Assembly (NCBI GenBank): GCA_963707575.1
Contig: OY970171.1
Location: 1,736,001-1,800,000 of the forward strand
DNA from: Gaiellasilicea sp963707575
GTDB lineage: Bacteria > Actinomycetota > Thermoleophilia > Gaiellales > Gaiellaceae
Length of the DNA: 64,000 nt
Direction of reading: 5' to 3'
The position numbers were made by a program, and so were the translations under genes. The number at the start of each line of letters is the position of its first letter. Positions within the stretch are counted from its first letter, which is position 1. A model generated the notes under the pieces. That model saw only the letters and a list, made by a program, of their open reading frames with translations. It was not told the DNA's origin and made no database searches. This document shows positions 49,591-60,255 of this stretch, one piece after another.

Positions 49591-50553
49591 GGCGCTCGCA
49601 CCGGATCACGGCGACGGTCGTCCTCACCGGGCTCGCCGTCGCGTACCTGATCTGGAAGATCGACCTCAGGACGGCGATCGACGTGCTGCTCGACGCGAGC
49701 CCGTGGTGGTTCCTGCTCGCCGCCGCGATCATGATCCTGACCGCGCTCCCGATGGCGCTGCGCTGGCAGTGGATGATGGCCGCGCAGGGGATGCCCGACC
49801 GCTTCCTCTGGCTGACGCGCGCCTACTTCGTCTCGTACGCGGCGGGGCAGATCCTGCCGACCGCGATCGGAGGCGATGCGGTGCGCGTCGTCGAGACGTC
49901 GCGGCGGCATCCCGGGCGGATGGGCGACGTGACCGCGATCGTGCTACTCGAGCGCGGGCTCGGCGGCGCCGCGACTGTCCTGCTCGGCGCGGTCGGCTTC
50001 GTGCTCGCGTTCGGCCGCTACGACCTGGGCGCCTACCTCTGGCTGGAGCTGCTGTTCGTCGCTGGGGACGTTCGTGCTCGCCTTCGTCTTCTTCGCCCGC
50101 TCGGCGCGGCCGCTGCTCGTGCGCTCGCGCCCGCTGCTGCGCCGGTTCCGGCTCGAGCGGCCGCTGCAGGCGTTCTACGAAGGCGTGCACGCCTTCCGGG
50201 CGCACGGCCGCGTGCTCGGAGCGGCGTTCGCGCTCACGCTCGCGCTCCAGTCGATCCGCATCCTTGCGATCTGGGCGTCCGCGCGCGCCGTCGGCATCGA
50301 CCTCTCCCCGCGCGTCTTCTACGTGATGGGCCCGCTCTTCTTCCTGATCCTGCTCCTGCCGATCACCCTGAACGGGATCGCCGTGCGCGAGGCCTTCTTC
50401 GTCAGCTTTCTCGGTACCGTCGGCGTCGATCCCGATGCGGCGTTTGCGTGTGGGTTCCTCTTCTTCCTCGTCACGACTGCGCTTGCCGTGCCCGGCGGCG
50501 TGATCCTGCTCTGGGAGGGCATCCGCGGCCGGCCGAGCGCCCGACATGCCTGA
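49587..50553 (+). CDS. Lysylphosphatidylglycerol-synthase-type membrane protein (flippase-like), frameshifted
   Basis: About 321 residues, with a frame change near 50062 in a GGGG run (removing one G joins F-V-A-G to T-F-V-L-A-F-V-F-F). The N-terminal half has W-K-I-D-L-R-T-A, L-R-W-Q-W-M-M, and I-L-P-T-A-I-G-G-D-A-V-R, signature of the AglD/LPG-synthase TM family. About eight spans, no synthetase domain. Likely involved in moving or modifying lipid-linked sugars. Start ATG 49587. Confidence 0.82.
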
Positions 50554-51446
50554 CGTCTCCGCCGTCGTCGTCACCCACAACGCGCTGCCGTGGCTCGAGG
50601 CGTGCCTCGAGAGCGTGCGTGGTGTCGAGACGATCGTCGTCGACAACGCCTCCACCGACGGCACCGTCGCTCTCGTCCGCGAGCGCTTCCCCGACGTGCA
50701 GGTCGATGGAGCAGGGGAATCTCGGTCTGGCGGCCGGCTGGAACGTCGGCGTGGCGCGGGGCAGCGGCCGCTACGTCCTGCTCCTCAACGCCGACGCCTG
50801 GCTGAAGGAGGGCGCCCTCGCCGCGCTCGTCGCCTTCGCCGACGAGCATCCCGAGGCGGCGGTCGTCGGCCCGCGCCTGCTCAACCCGGACGGCTCGTTG
50901 CAGCGCTCGGTGCGTGGCTTTCCGACTCTGTGGCGGCTCGCGACCGAGTACCTCTTCCTGCGCAAGCTCGCCCCGCGCTCGGAGCTCCTGAACGGCTTCT
51001 ACGCCGGTGGGTTCGAGCACGACGAGGTGCGCGAGGCCGAGTTCCTGATGGGCGCGTGCCTCCTCGTCCGGCGTGAGGCAGCCGACCGGGTCGGGCCTCT
51101 GGACGAGTCGTTCTTCCTCTTCAGCGAGGAGACGGACTGGTGCTACCGCTTCGTCTCCGCCGGCTGGAAGGTGCTCTTCTATCCCGGCGCCGAGTGCGTG
51201 CACGTGGGCGGCGGCTCGCACGGCGGGCGCATGTTCAAGGAGAACGTGCGCGGGAACCTGCGCTTCCTCGCCAAGCATCGTGGCCCGAGGACCGCCGAGC
51301 GGGCGCGACGGCTGCTGCTCATCGCGTTGCGGCTGCGGGCGCTCGTGTTCCGAGGCGAGCGCGGGCGCATGTACGGCGACGCAGCCCGCTGGCTCGGCTC
51401 GGGGCCCGTCTCGGAGCTGCTGGTGCCGGAGCTGCTCGAGCAGTGA
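50546..51446 (+). CDS. GT2 glycosyltransferase (rhamnosyltransferase-like), frameshifted
   Basis: About 300 residues. Start: V-S-A-V-V-V-T-H-N-A-L-P near residue 4, then V-D-N-A-S-T-D-G-T near 32; after a frame change near 50705 it continues N-L-G-L-A-A-G-W-N-V-G, L-L-L-N-A-D-A (catalytic region), and F-S-E-E-T-D-W-C-Y-R near 190. Typical WbbL-like sugar transferase of surface glycans. The start overlaps the preceding gene by 8 bases and the stop overlaps the next start. Confidence 0.82.
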
Positions 51447-53370
51447 CGCTCCTGCGGCTCGCACTCGCGACGGCGGTCGTGCTCGCGCCGGGCGCCGTCG
51501 TCGCCCGCGCGCTCGGCGTCCGTGGGGCGAGTGCGACGCTCGCCTGGGCTCTCGCCGCCGTCTTCGCCTCGCTCGGGGTGACCTTCCTCGTCGGCGCCTC
51601 GCTGACGCTGACGCTCGTGCTGCTCCTGGCGATCGGCGTCGTGGCGCTGCCGTTCGTCCGCCGGGCGCCGCATGGTGAGCTCGTGCCCGGCAGTTGGTGG
51701 GTGCTCGGGGCGGGCGCGGTGCTCGGGATCCTGCTCTGGCACGTCGCCGGCGAGATCGGTGGCGATGGGCTCTTCCACCTGGCGCGTGTGCGCAAGCTGG
51801 AGGCGTTCGACTCGCTCTCTCCGAACGCCCTGAACGAGTTCGCCGACGGCGGCCTCCACCCGGGCTACGCGTTCCCGCTCTGGCACGCCTTCCTCGCGCT
51901 CGTCGCGCGGGTGGCCTTCCTCGATCCCGCCGACGTCGTCCTGCACCAGGCGTCCGTTCTGGCGCCGCTCGCCCTGCTCGTCTCCTACGAGGCAGGGTTC
52001 GCCCTCTTCCGCCGGGTCGGGCCGGCCGTCGCCGTCGTGTGCGCCCAGGTCGCCCTGACCGCGTTCGCGCCCAACGGTGGCGGCGCCTACACCGCGCTGG
52101 CGCTCCCCGCGACCGCGTCGCGGCAGCTGCTGGTGCCGGCGGCGCTCGCGCTCGCGATCGGCGCCGCCGCGCGGCCCTCTCGCGGATTGCTGGCCTCGGC
52201 GGGGGCCGCCGGTCTGGCGCTCGCGGTCGTGCACCCGACGTATGCGATCTTCCTCTGGATCCCGTTTGCCGGCTTTCTCGTCGTCCGCTCGCTCGTCGTG
52301 CGCAGCGAGGCGAAGCCGATCGCAGCGGCGCTGGCCGCGCTCGTGATCCCCTCGGCGGCCTTTCTCGCGGCGCTCCTGCCGGTCGTCCGCGCCACCGCTT
52401 CCGTCGCTCCGGACGGGGGGAGCTCGAGCGGGCGTTCCGCCGCTACGAGGGGCAGCTCGACGTCTTCTCCGACACGAGCTTCCGGCTCGCACCCGACGTG
52501 CTCGGTCGCAGCGGCTCCGTCGCGGTCGCCGCGCTCCTCTGCATCCCGCTCGCCGGCCTCGCGCTGCGCCGCCGCTGGGCGGCCTACGTGCTCGGCGGCT
52601 CGCTCGCCGTGCTGGTGCTGATGCTCGTGCCGCTGCTCTTCGTGCCGTTCTCCGAGCTCGTCTCGCTCTCGCAGGCGCGCCGCGCGTCCGGCTTCCTGCC
52701 CTTCGCCTTCGCCTTCGCGGGAGGCATCGTCGTGCTGACGTGGTTCCTCCGCTTCCTCGTCCTGCCGGTGGCGCTCGCAGCCGGAATCGCGCTGCAGCTG
52801 CTCTACCCGGGTGACTTCGGCTACCGGCTTCAGGACGGCGGGCCACCGCTCGCGACCTGGTTCGCGCTCGTCGGAGGCGGCGTGGCGCTCGTCCTCGGGT
52901 TGGTCCTGCAGAGGCGGCGGCGACCGCGACCGCTGGAGGACCGAGGCCCGCTCGTCGCAGTCGCGGCCGCTCTCTTCGTGCTGCCGGTGGCGATCCACGC
53001 TGCGGCCAACTGGAGCCCGTCGGATGCGCGCCTGCCGAGCCCGCTGACCCCCGGGCTCGTGGAGGCGCTGCGGGAGGAGGTGCCGATGGGCGACGTCGTC
53101 TTCTCCGATCTCGAGACGAGCTACCGCATCGCCGCGTTCGCTCCCGTCTACATCGCCGCGGCGCCGCCGGCGCACGTGGCCGACACCGAGGACAACAGGC
53201 CGTACGAGCGCCGGGAGGACAACATCCGCTTCTTCGCCGGCGGCGACCTCTCGATCCCGCGTGACGCCGGCGCGGACTGGCTCGTGGTCGACCGCAATCG
53301 ATTCAGGCTCGACCTGCCGCTCGAGGAGGTCTTCAGCGACGAGAGGTTCACGCTCTACCAACTCGACTAG
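51443..53370 (+). CDS. Large membrane protein, GT-C-like, frameshifted
   Basis: About 642 residues with ten or more spans. H-V-A-G-E-I-G-G-D-G-L-F-H near residue 95 contains an acidic pair after a first span, as in GT-C glycosyltransferases; a hydrophilic C-terminal domain of about 130 residues ends W-L-V-V-D-R-N-R. The frame changes near 52418 at a G6 run (a seventh G would restore it). Possibly a membrane sugar transferase using polyprenyl donors; this is inference from topology only. GTG start. Confidence 0.7.
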
Positions 53371-53424
53371 TCGGAGTCGCCGCGGGTGATTCGACGGTGT
53401 CCTCGCAGGGTAGAAACCGAGGCC

Positions 53425-54700
53425 ATGGCATTCAGGAGGCTGCTGATCCACCTCCGCTCGAGCCTTTGGTTCGTGCCCGTCCTGTGCGTTCTCGCCGGTG
53501 CCGGCATCTCGTTCGTGACGATCGCTCTCGACCGGTGGTTCGACTACGAGGCGATCCCGGAGAGCCTGATCGGCGGGCCGGATGCAGCAACCGCGATCCT
53601 CTCGACCGTCGCTGCGTCGATGGTGAGCCTGACGGCGCTCGTGCTCACGATCACCATGGTCGTCGTCCAGCTCGCGATGGGCCAGTTCTCCCCGCGGATC
53701 GTGCAGCGCATCCTCCAGGACAAGCCGAGCCAGCTCGCGATCGGCCTGTTCGTCGCGACCTTCGTCCATGCGATCCTCGCGTTGCGCGAGGTGACGAACA
53801 ACGGCGACGGCACCGGCCAAGTGCCTGGCATCGCAGTGCTGACCGCCTTCGTGCTCGTCCTCGTCAGCATCGCGGTGCTCGTCGTCTACGTGCATCACAT
53901 CGGGAAAGCGCTTCGCGTCTCCGCATTGATCGAGCTCGTCGGCAAGGACACCCGCGCGCTGCTCGATCGCACCTATCCGGACAAGGGAGCCGCCCTCGAG
54001 GAGGAGCCGGGCGCGCCGCGCGTCATCCGCGCGAGGGAATCGGGCGTCGTGACGGGCATCGGGGTCGACCAGCTGGTCGAGGAGGCGGTGCGCGCCGACT
54101 GTGTGCTGGAGCTCGTTCCTGCACTCGGTGAGTTCGTCCCCGCCGACGCCCCGCTGTTCCTCGCGCACGGGGAGCCGTCCGGGCTCGAGCGAGGACCGCC
54201 TCCAGGAGGCTCTGATCCTGAAGCTGGAGCGAACGCTCGATCAGGATGTCGCCTACGGAATCCGCCTCCTGGTCGACATCGCGGAGCGCTCGCTCGCCGA
54301 CTCGCCGCTCCAGGACCCCACCACGGCCGTTCAGGCGATCGATCGGATCCACGACATCCTGAGGCAGCTCGCGCGCAGGCCGTTTCCGGATGGGAGCCAT
54401 CGCGACGGCACCGGGAAGGTCAGGTTCACGATGCCGTCGATGAGCTGGGACGCCTACGTGCTCCTCGCCTCCGAGGAGATCCGGTTGGCCGGGGCAGGGT
54501 CGCCACAAGTCACACGGAGGCTGAAGGCCGCGCTCGTGGATCTCAGGTCGATCGCGCCGCCGGAGCGCGTTGGCGTCCTCGACCGCCAGCTCGAGCTCCT
54601 CACCGCTGCGGCAGAGACCGCTCTTGACGACGAGCGCGATGTCGACCTCGCGCTCACAGCCGATCGCCAGGGACTTGGAGTCGCAGCCACCCTGAAGTGA
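53425..54700 (+). CDS. DUF2254 membrane protein, frameshifted
   Basis: ATG at 53425; four spans in the first 170 residues (L-W-F-V-P-V-L-C-V, A-S-M-V-S-L-T-A-L-V-L-T-I, etc.) and V-Q-L-A-M-G-Q-F-S-P-R near residue 90, the mark of DUF2254. After a frame change near 54180 the C-terminal cytoplasmic domain continues with S-S-E-D-R-L-Q-E-A-L and D-V-A-Y-G-I-R-L-L-V-D-I-A-E-R-S-L-A-D-S. Joined length about 424, the normal size. Function unknown; not obviously glycan-related. Confidence 0.8.
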
Positions 54701-54727
54701 CGCGGGCGGCCAGTACGATCGCCCCCA

Positions 54728-55972
54728 GTGAAACTGCTGCTCGTCTCGCTCTACTTTCCGCCTGCGGGCGGCGGCGGCGTCCAACGGCCGCTCAAGTTCG
54801 CGCAGTACCTTCCCGCGCTCGGGATCGAGACGCACGTGCTCGCCCCGGACGACTCCAAGTGGATCCATTCCGACAGTGAGCTGCGCGTGCCCACGCAGGC
54901 GTGGGTGCACCGCGCGCGCTTCATCGGCCCGAAGGGGCGCAAGCCGGCCGAGGAGCTGCACGGGAAGGAGGGCGTCTCGCGCGCGCTCGTGCATGCGCGG
55001 CTTGCCTCGCGTCGACTGCTCGTGCCCGACGAGAACGTGAGCTGGAACCTCACCTCCATCCCGGCCGCAATCCGCATCGCCAGGCAGCACGGGATCGACG
55101 CCGTCCTGACCACCTCGCCGCCCGGGTCGGTCCACCTCGTGGGCGCGGCGGTGCAGAAGGCGACGGGCGCGAAGTGGGTGGCCGACCTGCGCGACTCGCT
55201 CGTCGCGCACCCGCACCGCCGCTCCGACTCGGCCGGCGCGCGTGCGAAGCAGAAGGCCCACGAGGGGGTCGCGCGCCTCGTCGCGCGCAAGGCAGACGCG
55301 ATCACGTGCGTTTCCGAGGCGATCGCGGACGAGGCGCGGGAGCTCGACCCGCGCGGCCGCGTCGTGACGATCTCGAACGGCTGCGACTTCGACGACTTCG
55401 CCGGGCTCGAGTACCGGCCCGGCCCGCGCTTCCGGATCACTCACACGGGGAGCTTCTTCGGCAAGCGCGACCCGCGCCCGTTCCTGACCGCGCTCGCGGA
55501 GTCGAACCTCGACGTGGAGGCGCGCTTCGTCGGCGACTTCCGCTCCTCCGACCGGGAGTGGGCGGAGTCGCTCGGGCTCGGAGACAGGCTGCGCCTCGTC
55601 CCGTACGCACCCCGTCAGGCGGCGCTCGAGCTGCAGCGCGACTCGGACGCGCTCCTGCTCCTGATCCCCGACGCCGGCGGACGGGGCAAGGGCGTGCTCA
55701 GCGGGAAGGTGTTCGAGTACCTCGCGTCCGAGCGGCCGATCCTGGCCGCGGTGCCTCCGGACGGGGCCGCCGCGGAGCTGATCCGCGAGACCGGAGCGGG
55801 GGTGGTGGCGCCTCCGGACGACGTCGAGGCGCTGAAGGCGGCGCTGGCGGATCTCCACGAGCGCTTCTCGAACGGCGGCCTCGCGTCCGTCGAGCTCCCG
55901 CCCGAGACGCGCCACCGGCTCTCGCGCCGTGCGCGGGCCGAGGAGCTCGCGGAGCTGCTGCGCTCGCTGTGA
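54728..55972 (+). CDS. GT4-type glycosyltransferase
   Basis: 414 residues, intact. L-Y-F-P-P-A-G-G-G-G-V-Q-R-P near residue 8 (the glycine-rich donor loop), L-R-D-S-L-V-A-H-P near 152, C-V-S-E-A-I near 196, I-S-N-G-C-D near 218, H-T-G-S-F-F-G-K-R-D near 240, and F-E-Y-L-A-S-E-R-P-I near 335 in the E-x7-E place. GT-B fold retaining transferase; sugar unknown. GTG start; its stop overlaps the next start. Confidence 0.92.
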   Translation: MKLLLVSLYFPPAGGGGVQRPLKFAQYLPALGIETHVLAPDDSKWIHSDSELRVPTQAWVHRARFIGPKGRKPAEELHGKEGVSRALVHARLASRRLLVPDENVSWNLTSIPAAIRIARQHGIDAVLTTSPPGSVHLVGAAVQKATGAKWVADLRDSLVAHPHRRSDSAGARAKQKAHEGVARLVARKADAITCVSEAIADEARELDPRGRVVTISNGCDFDDFAGLEYRPGPRFRITHTGSFFGKRDPRPFLTALAESNLDVEARFVGDFRSSDREWAESLGLGDRLRLVPYAPRQAALELQRDSDALLLLIPDAGGRGKGVLSGKVFEYLASERPILAAVPPDGAAAELIRETGAGVVAPPDDVEALKAALADLHERFSNGGLASVELPPETRHRLSRRARAEELAELLRSL

Positions 55973-57357
55973 GACGGCCCTCACGCGTCACCGACTTCCT
56001 CTTCTTCGCGACGTTGTTCACGGTTACGTTCGCGAAGCTCCAGTGGGAGGTCGCGGGCACCCTCAGCCTCTCCGACGTCCTGACCGCGCTCTTCCTCGTC
56101 GGCTTCGGGGCCAACCTGCTCGCGACCGGGCAACGACGGTTTCAGCGCGGGGCGGCGATCGTCGGCGGGTTCTTCCTCCTCTTCCTACTCGTCTACCTGT
56201 TCGGCTTCTTCAACCTGGAGACGGAGCAGGCGCTCGCTCAGTGGGCCAAGGGCATGGTCAAGTTCCTGCTCCACTTCCTCTTCCTCGTCGCCGGCGTCGT
56301 CTACGTCGCCCGGCGCACGGAGCGGTTCTACTGGCTCACCCTCTCGACCTTCATGCTCGGCATCGCCGCGAACGCCGCCTACGGGATCGTCCAGCTCGCG
56401 GCCGCGGAGGTCGCGGACGTGAACCTCGACCAGTCGCTGCTGGGGCCGATCACGGGCGGCGCCAGCTCGATCAACATCTACGGCGCGATCGAGGGCGAGA
56501 GCGTGTACCGGCCGAACGCGCTCACCGGCGACCCGAACCACCTGGGCATCGAGCTCGTCGTGCCGCTGCTCGTGCTGACGCCGATCTACCTCCGGCTGGA
56601 GCGAGGCCACCGGCTGCGCGTGCCGCTCGCGGTGCTGTTGATGTTCCTGCTCCTGATCGAGCTGGCGACGCTCTCGCGGAGCGGCTTGCTCGGGCTCGGG
56701 GCCGGCCTGCTCGTACTCGCGGTTCCCTACCGGCGTAAGCTGCGCTCGGCCGCGCTGCTCGTGCCCGTGGCGGGGGTGGCGGCGCTGATCCTTGCGGTGA
56801 TCGCCTCGCGCCGCGAGTTCTTCGAGACCGTCCTGCGCTCGCGCGTGAGCACCGAGGGAGCGGGCGCGTCGACCCATTTCGAGGTCTACCGCTTCATCCC
56901 CGATGTGCTCTCGCAGCATCCGCTCTTCGGGCTGGGGCTGAACAACTTCTCCGTCTACTACGAGTTCGTCACCGGGCGGACGAACTTCGGGCCACACTCG
57001 TTCTACGTCGCCACCGTCGTGGAGACCGGCATCGTCGGCACGCTGCTCTTCGTCGCCTTCCTCGTCTACCTCTTCCGCCGGCTCGGCGTGGTCCGCGAGA
57101 TCGGGCGCCGGCTCGCCGCGGCGGGAGACGCCGCGGCTGCGCGCGTGCGTCCGCTCGCGTGGGGGCTGACCGCCGCTCTCGTCGGCACGATCGCCGCGAA
57201 CGCCTTCTACCTGACGATGCAGTTCTATTACTTCTTCGCGTTTTCCCTGCTCGTGCTCGCAGCCCCGATCGTGTTCAGGCGTAGGCTTGACGGAGCCGTT
57301 GAGAGCGGAGGGGTCGGCTTCGCCGACCCCGGAGCGGAAGCGGCCCGGCGGCTGTGA
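55969..57357 (+). CDS. O-antigen ligase/polymerase family membrane protein
   Basis: 462 residues with about eleven spans. R-P-N-A-L-T-G-D-P-N-H-L-G near residue 181 and H-P-L-F-G-L-G-L-N-N-F near 320 (H-P-x-x-G-x-G-x-x-x-F) with G-P-H-S-F-Y-V-A near 343 identify the Wzy/WaaL-type group. It ligates or polymerises glycan repeat units outside the membrane. GTG start with overlap at both ends, so the run 54728-60255 is one operon. Confidence 0.9.
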   Translation: MRRPSRVTDFLFFATLFTVTFAKLQWEVAGTLSLSDVLTALFLVGFGANLLATGQRRFQRGAAIVGGFFLLFLLVYLFGFFNLETEQALAQWAKGMVKFLLHFLFLVAGVVYVARRTERFYWLTLSTFMLGIAANAAYGIVQLAAAEVADVNLDQSLLGPITGGASSINIYGAIEGESVYRPNALTGDPNHLGIELVVPLLVLTPIYLRLERGHRLRVPLAVLLMFLLLIELATLSRSGLLGLGAGLLVLAVPYRRKLRSAALLVPVAGVAALILAVIASRREFFETVLRSRVSTEGAGASTHFEVYRFIPDVLSQHPLFGLGLNNFSVYYEFVTGRTNFGPHSFYVATVVETGIVGTLLFVAFLVYLFRRLGVVREIGRRLAAAGDAAAARVRPLAWGLTAALVGTIAANAFYLTMQFYYFFAFSLLVLAAPIVFRRRLDGAVESGGVGFADPGAEAARRL

Positions 57358-58352
57358 AGGTCGTCGTCCTGACGACGTCGTACCCACGCCACGCCGGCGA
57401 CATGGCCGGGCACTTCGTGCGCGACGCCGTCGAGGGCGTTCGGGCGCTCGGAGTCGACGTGGAGGTCGTCTCGCCGGCATCGTTCCGACACTTCGGCATC
57501 GCCTACGGTCACGGCGTCCCCGGCAACCTGCGCCGGCGCCCGTGGCTCGTGCTCCTGCTACCTGCGGCCTTCGTCGCGTTCGTGCGGGCGGCCCGGCGGG
57601 CGGCGCGTGACGCCGACCTCGTGCACGCCCACTGGCTTCCGTCCGCCCTCGTCGCGTGGACGACACGCAAGCCGTACGTCGTACAGCTCTGGGGCACCGA
57701 CGTCGAGCTGGCGCGGCGCCTGCCCTGGCTCGCGCGCCCGCTGCTGCGGCGCGCACGGCTCGCGATCGCCGCATCCGAGTTCCTCGTCGAGGCGGCTCGG
57801 GAGCTCGGCGCGCGCGAGGTGCGGTACGTGCCACCCGTCGTCGCGATCCCGGACGAGGTCGGCGAGCCGGACGAGCCACCGCACGTCCTCTTCGTCGGGC
57901 GGCTGGCGCCGGAGAAGGGCATTCTCGAATTCCTCGAGGCGACAGAGGGGATGCCGCGGGTGATCGTGGGCGACGGCCCCCTCCGCGCCCGCGTGCCGGA
58001 GGCCCTGGGGTTCGTGCCGCCGAGCGAGGTCGGCGCGTACTTCGAGCGCGCAGCCGTCGTCTGCGTCCCGTCCCGCCGCGACGGCCTGGGCTTCGCCGCC
58101 TACGAGGCGATGGCCTACGGCCGGCCCGTGGTGGCGTCGGCCGTGGGCGGTCTCGTCGGTGCCCACGCGATCCTCGTCAAGCCCGGCGACGTGCAGGCCC
58201 TGCGGGGCGCGCTCGAGCTCCTGCTCGCAGATCCCGAGCGGCGGAGGCAGCTCGGCGCGGGCGCGCGCAAGGCAGCCGAGGAGCGGCTCGCTCCGGCGGC
58301 GGCGGCGGCCGCGCTCCACGCCGTCTACGAGCAGAATGCGCGGGGACGATGA
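57354..58352 (+). CDS. GT4-type glycosyltransferase
   Basis: 332 residues. T-S-Y-P-R-H-A-G-D-M-A-G near residue 8, H-A-H-W-L-P near 83, Q-L-W-G-T-D-V near 105, F-V-G-R-L-A-P-E-K-G near 182 (donor Lys/Arg region), V-P-S-R-R-D-G-L-G-F and E-A-M-A-Y-G-R-P-V-V near 240-255 (E-x7-E). Retaining GT-B transferase of the glycan pathway. GTG start overlapping the ligase stop. Confidence 0.92.
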   Translation: MKVVVLTTSYPRHAGDMAGHFVRDAVEGVRALGVDVEVVSPASFRHFGIAYGHGVPGNLRRRPWLVLLLPAAFVAFVRAARRAARDADLVHAHWLPSALVAWTTRKPYVVQLWGTDVELARRLPWLARPLLRRARLAIAASEFLVEAARELGAREVRYVPPVVAIPDEVGEPDEPPHVLFVGRLAPEKGILEFLEATEGMPRVIVGDGPLRARVPEALGFVPPSEVGAYFERAAVVCVPSRRDGLGFAAYEAMAYGRPVVASAVGGLVGAHAILVKPGDVQALRGALELLLADPERRRQLGAGARKAAEERLAPAAAAAALHAVYEQNARGR

Positions 58353-59335
58353 GCAGCCGCGCCCTCATCACCGGTATCGGCGGCCAGGACGGGTCGTATC
58401 TGGCCGAGCTCCTCCTGGGTCGCGGCTACGAGGTCTTCGGGATCGTGCGCCGGCCGGTGTCGGCGCAGTATCCGAACCTCGCCGGCGTCCGCGGCGACGT
58501 GAACCTGATCCAGGCCGAGCTCCTGGACGAGCTGGCGCTCGTCGACGCGCTACGGAGCTCGCGTCCCGACGAGATCTACAACCTGGCCGCGCCGTCCTTC
58601 GTCCCGATGTCCTGGCAGCAGCCCGTGCTGACGGCCGAGTTCGCCGCGGTCGGTGCGACCGCGCTGCTCGAGGCCGCGCGGCGCACGGTGCCCGACGCGC
58701 GTGTCTACCAGGCCGCCTCGAGCGAGATCTTCGGTGAGCCGACCGAGGCGCCGCAGACGGAGGAGACGCCGCTGATGCCGCTGACGCCGTACGGCGCCGC
58801 TAAGGCGTACTCCGTTTTCATCGTCCGGTCATACAGGCGCCGTTACGGCATGCACGCGTCGTGCGGGATCCTCTACAACCACGAGTCCCCGCGCCGGCCG
58901 CTCGACTTCCTCCCGCGCAAGGTCGCGAACGGCGCCGCGCGCATCGCCGCCGGCCTCGACGACGTGCTCGTCCTCGGCGACCTCGACTCGCGCCGCGACT
59001 GGGGCTACGCGGGGGACTACGTCGACGCGATGTGGCGGATGTTGCAGCAGGACGAGCCGGACGACTACGTGGTCGCCAGCGGCGTGACGCATTCGGTCGA
59101 GGATCTCGTGCGCTGTGCGTTCGAGCACGTCGGCCTGGACTGGCGGGAGCACGTCCGCTCCGATCCGGCACTGCGGCGCGGGAAGGCAGAGCTGCACAAC
59201 CTCGTCGGCAACCCGGCGAAGGCACGCGAGCGGCTCGGATGGACGCCCACAGTCGCCTTCGATAGCCTCGTGCGGATGCTGGTCGACGGTGACGTGGTTG
59301 CCCTCGCCGCACCCGAGCAACCAGCCGAGATTTGA
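58349..59335 (+). CDS. gmd: GDP-mannose 4,6-dehydratase
   Basis: 328 residues. T-G-I-G-G-Q-D-G-S-Y-L-A-E near residue 8 (NADP site of the family), S-S-E-I-F-G near 128, Y-G-A-A-K-A-Y near 152 (catalytic Tyr/Lys), L-Y-N-H-E-S-P-R-R near 175 and R-R-D-W-G-Y-A-G-D-Y-V near 215. It makes GDP-4-keto-6-deoxymannose, a precursor of fucose, rhamnose or perosamine-type sugars. The neighbouring aminotransferases could act on the keto-sugar. ATGA overlap at both ends. Confidence 0.93.
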   Translation: MSSRALITGIGGQDGSYLAELLLGRGYEVFGIVRRPVSAQYPNLAGVRGDVNLIQAELLDELALVDALRSSRPDEIYNLAAPSFVPMSWQQPVLTAEFAAVGATALLEAARRTVPDARVYQAASSEIFGEPTEAPQTEETPLMPLTPYGAAKAYSVFIVRSYRRRYGMHASCGILYNHESPRRPLDFLPRKVANGAARIAAGLDDVLVLGDLDSRRDWGYAGDYVDAMWRMLQQDEPDDYVVASGVTHSVEDLVRCAFEHVGLDWREHVRSDPALRRGKAELHNLVGNPAKARERLGWTPTVAFDSLVRMLVDGDVVALAAPEQPAEI

Positions 59336-60255
59336 GCGTGAGCGAACGGGCCGAGCCGGGCGCGCCCGTCGACACGGCTGATGCAGAGGTGCGGCCGCTC
59401 CTCAGCGTCGTCGTCCCGGTGTTCAACCAGGAGGCGGCGATCGCGGACAACGTCGAGACGATCCGCAGCTCGCTCGAGGCCGGGCTGGGGGCCGACTTCG
59501 AGTTGATCGTCGTCTCGGACGGATCGATCGATCGGACGGCGGAGCGCGTCGTCGAGCAGCACGCGGGCGACGTTCGCGTCATCCACTACGACCGCAATCT
59601 CGGTAAGGGCTACGCGGTCAAGATCGGGGCGCTGGAGGCCCGCGGGCGCTACGTCGGGTACATCGACGCGGATCTCGACCTCGACCCGGCGTGGCTGCCG
59701 AAGTTCGTGGCGGCGGCGCAGGAGCGGCAGCTCGACTTCGCGATCGGCTCCAAGCGCCATCCCGACTCCGACGTCTTCTACCCGCGCTCCCGCCGCGCGG
59801 CCAGCTGGCTCTATCAGCAGCTCGTGCGCATCCTCTTCAGGCTCAACGTCCGCGACACCCAGGTGGGATTGAAGGTTTTCCGGCGGGAGGTCGGGGAGCA
59901 GGTTCTCCCGCTGCTCCTCGTCAAGCGGTACGCGTTCGACCTGGAGTTCCTGGCGGTGTCGCGGGCCCTCGGCTTCTCTCGGATCGAAGAGCTGCCGATC
60001 CGGCTCGACTACCGCTTCACCGGCTCGGGCGTGCGCTCGCTCGCGGTGGTGCGGGCGCTCGTCGACACGGCCGCGATCTTCTATCGGCTGCGGATCCTGC
60101 GCTACTACCAGCGTCGACGGGCGCTCGCGGGGGCGTTCGGCTGGACGCGGCCACGCGGCTACCGCCTGTCGTATCGGTTCGCCTCGTCGCCCCCGGCGTC
60201 CCCAGGAAGCTGCACTACGCGAGGATTGAGCCGCTGGACGCCGAGGCCGGCGTAG
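59332..60255 (+). CDS. Membrane-associated GT2 glycosyltransferase (dolichyl-phosphate-mannosyltransferase-like)
   Basis: 307 residues. S-V-V-V-P-V-F-N-Q-E near residue 25, V-V-S-D-G-S-I-D near 62, Y-I-D-A-D-L-D-L-D-P near 111 (D-x-D), and V-G-L-K-V-F-R-R near 180. The last 25 residues look out of register with the family, so a frameshift just before the end is likely. It should charge a polyprenyl phosphate with a sugar. GTG start overlapping gmd. Confidence 0.87.
   Translation: MSVSERAEPGAPVDTADAEVRPLLSVVVPVFNQEAAIADNVETIRSSLEAGLGADFELIVVSDGSIDRTAERVVEQHAGDVRVIHYDRNLGKGYAVKIGALEARGRYVGYIDADLDLDPAWLPKFVAAAQERQLDFAIGSKRHPDSDVFYPRSRRAASWLYQQLVRILFRLNVRDTQVGLKVFRREVGEQVLPLLLVKRYAFDLEFLAVSRALGFSRIEELPIRLDYRFTGSGVRSLAVVRALVDTAAIFYRLRILRYYQRRRALAGAFGWTRPRGYRLSYRFASSPPASPGSCTTRGLSRWTPRPA

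Noticed and set aside
47308..54700. Phase variation as cause of the frameshifts
   Set aside because: The tracts are too short (G4-G6) or absent at most sites; known phase-variable tracts are longer and repeat-based.
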